DNA of 5,885 nucleotides, taken from the NCBI GenBank assembly GCA_021777635.1, contig JAJYDI010000108.1:1-5885 (forward strand). Direction: 5' to 3'. The notes below the pieces were generated by a model that made no database searches, was not told where the DNA came from, and saw nothing but the letters and a program-made list of their open reading frames with translations. Position numbers and translations under genes: made by a program. The stretch's first letter is position 1; every line of letters starts with the position of its first letter. This DNA is from Pseudomonadota bacterium. Lineage in GTDB: Bacteria > Pseudomonadota > Gammaproteobacteria > Xanthomonadales > Rhodanobacteraceae. Shown here piece by piece: positions 4,654-5,885 of the stretch.

Positions 4654-5885
4654 ATGAAAACTTCGACACCCCATCTCATACGTCCCTGGACACTGATGCC
4701 GCTGGCCGCGGCCCTGGCGCTGAGCCTGAGCGCCTGCGGCGGCGGCGGAGGTGGAGGCGGCGGGTTACCGGGCTCCAGCGCCTCGCTCAGCGGCGCGGTG
4801 ATCGACGCGCCCATCGCCAATGCCGTGGTCACCATCACCACCGGCGCACCGCTGGGACAAGCCGGCGCGACCACCGTGGGCACCATCACCGCCGACGCCC
4901 AGGGCAACTACGCCGTGTCGGTGACGCTGCCCAACACGTCCGTACCAGTGTTCGCCAACGCCACGTCGCCCGACGGCAAGGTCGCCCTCACCGCCTATCT
5001 CGGCTCGAGCAGCGCGATGCTGGCGGCCGGCACGCTGAGCAAGACCAATCTGCCCAATCTGGTCATCAGCCAGGTGACCACGGCGGCGCTGGCGATGTAC
5101 ATCGCGAACAACGGCAGCTACGCCAACCTCACACCCACGGTCTACGCGGCGCTGCTGTCGCAGTATCACGACGACATCCTGGCGGTGTCGGCGGCGATCA
5201 AGGCCGTTGCGGACGGGTATTGCGCCATGCCCGCCGGCCACCATGACACCGACGGCATGGCCAAAGCCATCGCGCAGGCCAGCATGACCGCCGGCACGAG
5301 CAGTTCCACGAGCGCGCTGACCTCGGCATCGCGAACGCTGGGCTCCGGCTGTGACGACGATCTGAAGAACCTGATGCAGTACATCGCCTCCGACGACAAC
5401 TGGACGCCCGAACTCGATCTGGGCGACCTGATCGAGCAGGGCGTCGTCGCCGTCGCGCCCGGCACCTACAGCCTGCAAGGCGTGCTGGCGCAGTCGGGCA
5501 TGAGCGCGCAGCAAACCCCGGCGGCGCCCGCATCGTCGGCGTCGTCCCCGTCCATGCAGCAGTCCAGCGCGCCGCAGCCCTCCATCCTGGCCGCCTCGGT
5601 GAAGGTTGACGCCAGTGGCAATGTCAGCGGCACTTCCGCCGATGGCAGCAGCATCAGCGGCACCATCGTGGGCAATCTGATGACCCTGACGGTCAAGGGC
5701 GCATCGAGCAGCAGCACCTACACACTGGCCGGCAAGGTCGGGGTGCTGCCGACGGGCTTCGTCAGTAGCAGCACGCCGAGCGCACCGGCCAGCTCCGCGT
5801 CCGGCACCTCCGGTTCCCCGGCCTCCGCGTCAACGGGCTACGCCCTGCGCATGGGCGGCAAGACCCAGGCCGGCGGCATGCTGAC
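4654..5885 (+). CDS. Polyglycine-tethered lipoprotein (3' end outside window)
   Basis: The frame from ATG 4654 stays open to the window edge: 410 complete codons and no stop, so the gene is partial. The start has a strong Shine-Dalgarno, AGGAG (4643-4647), six bases upstream. The N-terminus is a lipoprotein signal peptide (R10 in the n-region, core LAAALALSL) with lipobox LSAC, Cys28, followed directly by nine glycines. Residues about 42-115 are beta-rich, with SGAVIDAPIANAVVTI and DAQGNYAVSV, resembling carboxypeptidase-regulatory-like or Ig-like sandwich domains. Residues about 130-280 look largely helical and include Cys190 and Cys233, a possible disulfide. Two Ala/Ser/Pro-rich stretches (about 282-310 and 371-394) flank a beta-rich part with SGNVSGTSADGSSISGTIVG. 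The specific function is unrecognised. It is divergent from the DUF6502-lipoprotein operon and probably shares its control region. Location is probably the outer membrane. Confidence 0.85.
   Translation, partial: MKTSTPHLIRPWTLMPLAAALALSLSACGGGGGGGGGLPGSSASLSGAVIDAPIANAVVTITTGAPLGQAGATTVGTITADAQGNYAVSVTLPNTSVPVFANATSPDGKVALTAYLGSSSAMLAAGTLSKTNLPNLVISQVTTAALAMYIANNGSYANLTPTVYAALLSQYHDDILAVSAAIKAVADGYCAMPAGHHDTDGMAKAIAQASMTAGTSSSTSALTSASRTLGSGCDDDLKNLMQYIASDDNWTPELDLGDLIEQGVVAVAPGTYSLQGVLAQSGMSAQQTPAAPASSASSPSMQQSSAPQPSILAASVKVDASGNVSGTSADGSSISGTIVGNLMTLTVKGASSSSTYTLAGKVGVLPTGFVSSSTPSAPASSASGTSGSPASASTGYALRMGGKTQAGGML

Noticed and set aside
3607..4674. 355-codon minus-strand frame across the DUF6502 gene and the intergenic region
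   Set aside because: It is in a different frame from the DUF6502 gene, gives an Arg/Ala/Gly-rich product without recognisable motifs, and crosses the promoter region and the start of the divergent lipoprotein.
4738..4764. GGC/GGA run as a slippage-prone phase-variation tract
   Set aside because: It encodes nine glycines, but the codons are mixed (GGC, GGA, GGT, GGG). It is neither a pure homopolymer nor a uniform repeat, and a change of whole codons would not shift the frame.
4765..5514. 249-codon minus-strand frame opposite the second lipoprotein
   Set aside because: It is an Arg/Gly/His-rich antisense shadow. The plus-strand frame from 4654 has a Shine-Dalgarno, a signal peptide and a lipobox, and remains open to the window end.

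Overview
The window is GC-rich DNA (roughly two-thirds G+C by eye) and densely coding. It is typical of a Beta- or Gammaproteobacterium: there is a multidomain c-di-GMP protein, lipoproteins with a classical lipobox followed by a glycine tether, and a DUF6502/DUF5666 gene pair of the kind I associate with those classes. The genus cannot be fixed from sequence alone. I see no tRNA, rRNA, insertion sequence, CRISPR array or integrase.

Layout. Bases 1-80 are a short leader with a perfect small dyad and two TGACAT repeats. Bases 81-1931 (+) encode a soluble EAL-CBS-CBS-GGDEF protein. It ends 11 bp from the end of a convergent minus-strand gene, with no obvious terminator between them. Bases 1943-3610 (-) encode a 555-residue lipoprotein built from about seven degenerate beta-rich DUF5666-like repeats. 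Directly upstream of it in the same direction, and overlapping its best start by 14 bp, is a 301-residue DUF6502-family protein with helix-turn-helix-like segments (3597-4502, -). Bases 4503-4653 are an AT-rich divergent intergenic region with back-to-back candidate promoters and a 27-bp imperfect palindrome covering both -35 elements. Bases 4654-5885 (+) hold the first 410 codons of a second lipoprotein, which runs off the window end without a stop.

How the parts may work together. The three genes around 4503-4653 look like one locus: a putative DNA-binding DUF6502 protein, co-translated with a repeat-containing lipoprotein, and transcribed divergently from a second lipoprotein. Both lipoproteins carry a run of glycines straight after the acylated cysteine, which suggests outer-membrane or surface-tethered products. 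The simplest model (inference) is that the DUF6502 protein binds the central palindrome and controls both lipoproteins. The c-di-GMP protein is convergent and not part of that operon. A link to surface behaviour is attractive but is not shown by the sequence.
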